A DNA stretch of 64,000 bases from contig NZ_CP051684.1 of NCBI RefSeq assembly GCF_012849375.1, positions 5,580,001 to 5,644,000 on the forward strand. The letters are read 5' to 3'. This DNA is from Duganella dendranthematis. GTDB lineage: Bacteria; Pseudomonadota; Gammaproteobacteria; Burkholderiales; Burkholderiaceae_D. This document shows positions 62,676 through 64,000 of the stretch, piece after piece. The notes beneath the pieces are model-generated. The model saw nothing but the letters and a program-made list of their open reading frames with translations. It was not told the DNA's origin and ran no database searches. The translations under genes were made by a program, and so were the position numbers. Position 1 is the first letter of the stretch; every line of letters begins with the position of its first letter.

Positions 62676-63541
62676 TGAGCACTCTGGTAAACAAGTTCGC
62701 GCCGTTTGACGACGCGTTGAAATCGGCCTTTGAATCCAATCTGCTGGCGGCGTTGCTGGAAGATGTCGGCACTGGCGACCTGACTGGTTTGCTGGTGCCG
62801 GAAGGCGGCCGTGCCAAGGCACGCGTGATCGTGCGCGAGGATGCGGTGCTGTGCGGCGCGCCGTGGTTTGAAGGCGTGATGAACTGCATGCAGGCCGGGA
62901 TCGAAATCGACTGGCAGTACGCCGAAGGCGATTTGATGAAGGCCGACAGCGTGGTCTGCACCATCGAAGGTCCGGCGCGCGCGCTGCTGACGGCGGAACG
63001 CGGGGCACTCAACTTCATGCAGCTGCTGTCTGGCGTGGCCACCGCCACCCGCAAGTATGTGGACGTAATCGCAGGCACCCGCGCCGCGATTCTCGACACC
63101 CGCAAAACTTTACCGGGCCTGCGCCTGGCGCAGAAGTATGCGGTGCGCGTGGGCGGCGGCCAGAATCAGCGTCTGGCGCTGTACGACGGTATCCTGATCA
63201 AGGAAAACCACATTGCTGCGGCGGGCGGCATCACCAACGCGGTGCTGGCAGCCAAGGCGCTGGACAAGGGCGTATCGATCCAGGTGGAAGTGGAATCGCT
63301 GGATGAGTTGAAGGAAGCACTGGATGCGGGCGCCGTCTCCATCCTGCTGGATAACTTCGACACCGGCATGATGCGCGAAGCGGTGGTGATCAACGCCGGC
63401 CGCGCGCTGCTGGAAGCCTCGGGCGGCATCAACTTCGACACCGTGCGCGCGATTGCCGAAACGGGCGTCGACCGCATCTCGATCGGCAGCCTTACCAAGG
63501 ATATCCGGGCAACCGATTATTCTTTGCGCATCGTCGGCTAA
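62672..63541 (+). CDS. nadC: Nicotinate-nucleotide pyrophosphorylase (carboxylating)
   Basis: The protein has 289 residues. NadC turns quinolinate and PRPP to nicotinate mononucleotide, carbon dioxide and pyrophosphate. Signatures: '[12 protein letters not shown]' near the N-terminus, '[18 protein letters not shown]', '[17 protein letters not shown]' and 'VEVESLDE'. The ATG at 62672 overlaps the nadA stop; a second ATG at 62675 is equally possible. It directly uses the product of nadA. Confidence 0.95.
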   Translation: MMSTLVNKFAPFDDALKSAFESNLLAALLEDVGTGDLTGLLVPEGGRAKARVIVREDAVLCGAPWFEGVMNCMQAGIEIDWQYAEGDLMKADSVVCTIEGPARALLTAERGALNFMQLLSGVATATRKYVDVIAGTRAAILDTRKTLPGLRLAQKYAVRVGGGQNQRLALYDGILIKENHIAAAGGITNAVLAAKALDKGVSIQVEVESLDELKEALDAGAVSILLDNFDTGMMREAVVINAGRALLEASGGINFDTVRAIAETGVDRISIGSLTKDIRATDYSLRIVG

Positions 63542-63593
63542 CCCGCGTAGAATCAACCGCAGGATGCCGGATTCTCCGGCAGGGGAGACCCGC

Positions 63594-64000
63594 TTGCGGA
63601 AAGCACGTCGGCTTTATTTGACTGGCTTGTGCGGCATGGCGCTTGACGCCGTGCCGCTATCATCTTTTGCCCGCCAGGTTGCAGCGCGCGAGCTGCTGGT
63701 GGTGGGAACCCGCTTTGAAGGTATTTACGAACGCCGCGACAACGGCGATTTCGCCGGCATGGGCGTGGAGTTGTTGCGCCTGTACGCCGGGCGCCATGGC
63801 TATCATCTGCGTTTCGAGCTTTACCCGTGGCGGCGCGCGCAGGAATTGATTAACAGCGGCGCCGCCGATGTGCTGATCGGCCCGTACAAATCAGTCGAGC
63901 GTCAACGCACCATGCGCTTCAGCGCGCAGCCGTTTTTCCGCGACCAGGTGGCGTTTTACGTGCGCGCCGACCGCATGCCGATCTGGGAGGGGGATTACGA
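63594..64000 (+). CDS. Periplasmic solute-binding protein, 5' part (cut by window end)
   Basis: The frame from a TTG at 63594 is open to the window end (135 codons). AGGGGAGA lies at 63581-63588, a strong ribosome site. A signal peptide ('LYLTGLCGMAL') is followed by 'LLVVGTRFEGIYE', 'GDFAGMGVELLRLY' and 'PWRRAQELINSGAADVLIGP', the pattern of family 3 extracellular solute-binding proteins as used by amino-acid ABC importers, and also by sensor proteins. No permease is visible before the window ends. Confidence 0.85.
   Translation, partial: MRKARRLYLTGLCGMALDAVPLSSFARQVAARELLVVGTRFEGIYERRDNGDFAGMGVELLRLYAGRHGYHLRFELYPWRRAQELINSGAADVLIGPYKSVERQRTMRFSAQPFFRDQVAFYVRADRMPIWEGDY

Noticed and set aside
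63545..63585. Terminator between nadC and the solute-binding gene
   Set aside because: A short CCGGA/TCCGG hairpin is present but no T-run follows, so it is unlikely to stop transcription by itself.

Overview
The window is about 64 kb of high-GC, gene-dense DNA from a betaproteobacterium. The gene content and protein style (propeller-type hybrid kinases, QueE with a CX14CX2C loop, a YbiT-type ABC-F protein, FecI/FecR/PepSY iron genes, heavy c-di-GMP and chemoreceptor content) fit Burkholderiales, most likely Oxalobacteraceae (Massilia/Duganella/Janthinobacterium group). That placement is an inference from protein style, not from a marker-gene comparison. I see no rRNA, tRNA, CRISPR array, insertion sequence or prophage. 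No gene-free stretch exceeds 300 bases; the longest (51323-51614) holds a candidate small RNA with a strong terminator.

Layout. 1-429 is the 3' end of fusA. 426-5458 is a very large propeller hybrid histidine kinase whose Hpt domain lies in a different frame. Next come a 2-hydroxyacid dehydrogenase and a solitary HipA-family kinase (YjjJ type) with repeated CGTTTCA motifs at its start. 7953-10935 is a four-gene operon equivalent to siaABCD: a PP2C phosphatase, SiaB kinase, SiaC and a diguanylate cyclase, in which the phosphatase carries CBS domains. A chemoreceptor, an orphan LptA-like gene with a lipoprotein gene, two GNAT acetyltransferases, an SDR and a pair of unrecognised exported proteins follow, then a MATE transporter. 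19668-25037 holds two divergent, related hybrid kinases. 25128-28990 has a DUF2141 protein, a Tat-type carotenoid oxygenase and a LytS/LytTR two-component pair whose regulator lacks a normal start codon. purT, DUF481, DUF4124, a LysR regulator and an NAD-binding epimerase-like gene follow. 33439-39687 is an iron-uptake block: FecI sigma, FecR, a TonB siderophore receptor with STN domain, DUF3649, PepSY and DUF3325 proteins, with a Fur-like box at the fecI start.

39746-49720 is a mixed region: a glycine-zipper/crystallin protein, an Lrp regulator, an ACT-like small protein, a purine permease, an MBL hydrolase, a nitrobindin-like protein, an EcsC plus membrane protein pair, a Cache-PAS-GGDEF cyclase and a HAD phosphatase. 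A second chemoreceptor, an exported nuclease, a serralysin-like RTX metalloprotease, a PAS-GGDEF cyclase and a NarX-type kinase come next. The last 8 kb is housekeeping: queE-queD-tadA (tRNA position 34 modification), an alpha/beta hydrolase, LD-carboxypeptidase, ABC-F YbiT, nadA-nadC, and the start of a periplasmic solute-binding protein gene cut by the window edge.

How it fits together. The dominant theme is signalling: five histidine kinases (three hybrid), three active-looking diguanylate cyclases, a SiaABC partner switch and two chemoreceptors, pointing to a motile, surface-colonising environmental bacterium. The secreted nuclease and protease, the exported carotenoid oxygenase and the siderophore receptor fit scavenging in soil or water. 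Two genes look broken at a single base (the Hpt of the first kinase and the start of the LytTR regulator) and should be checked against reads before being called biology.
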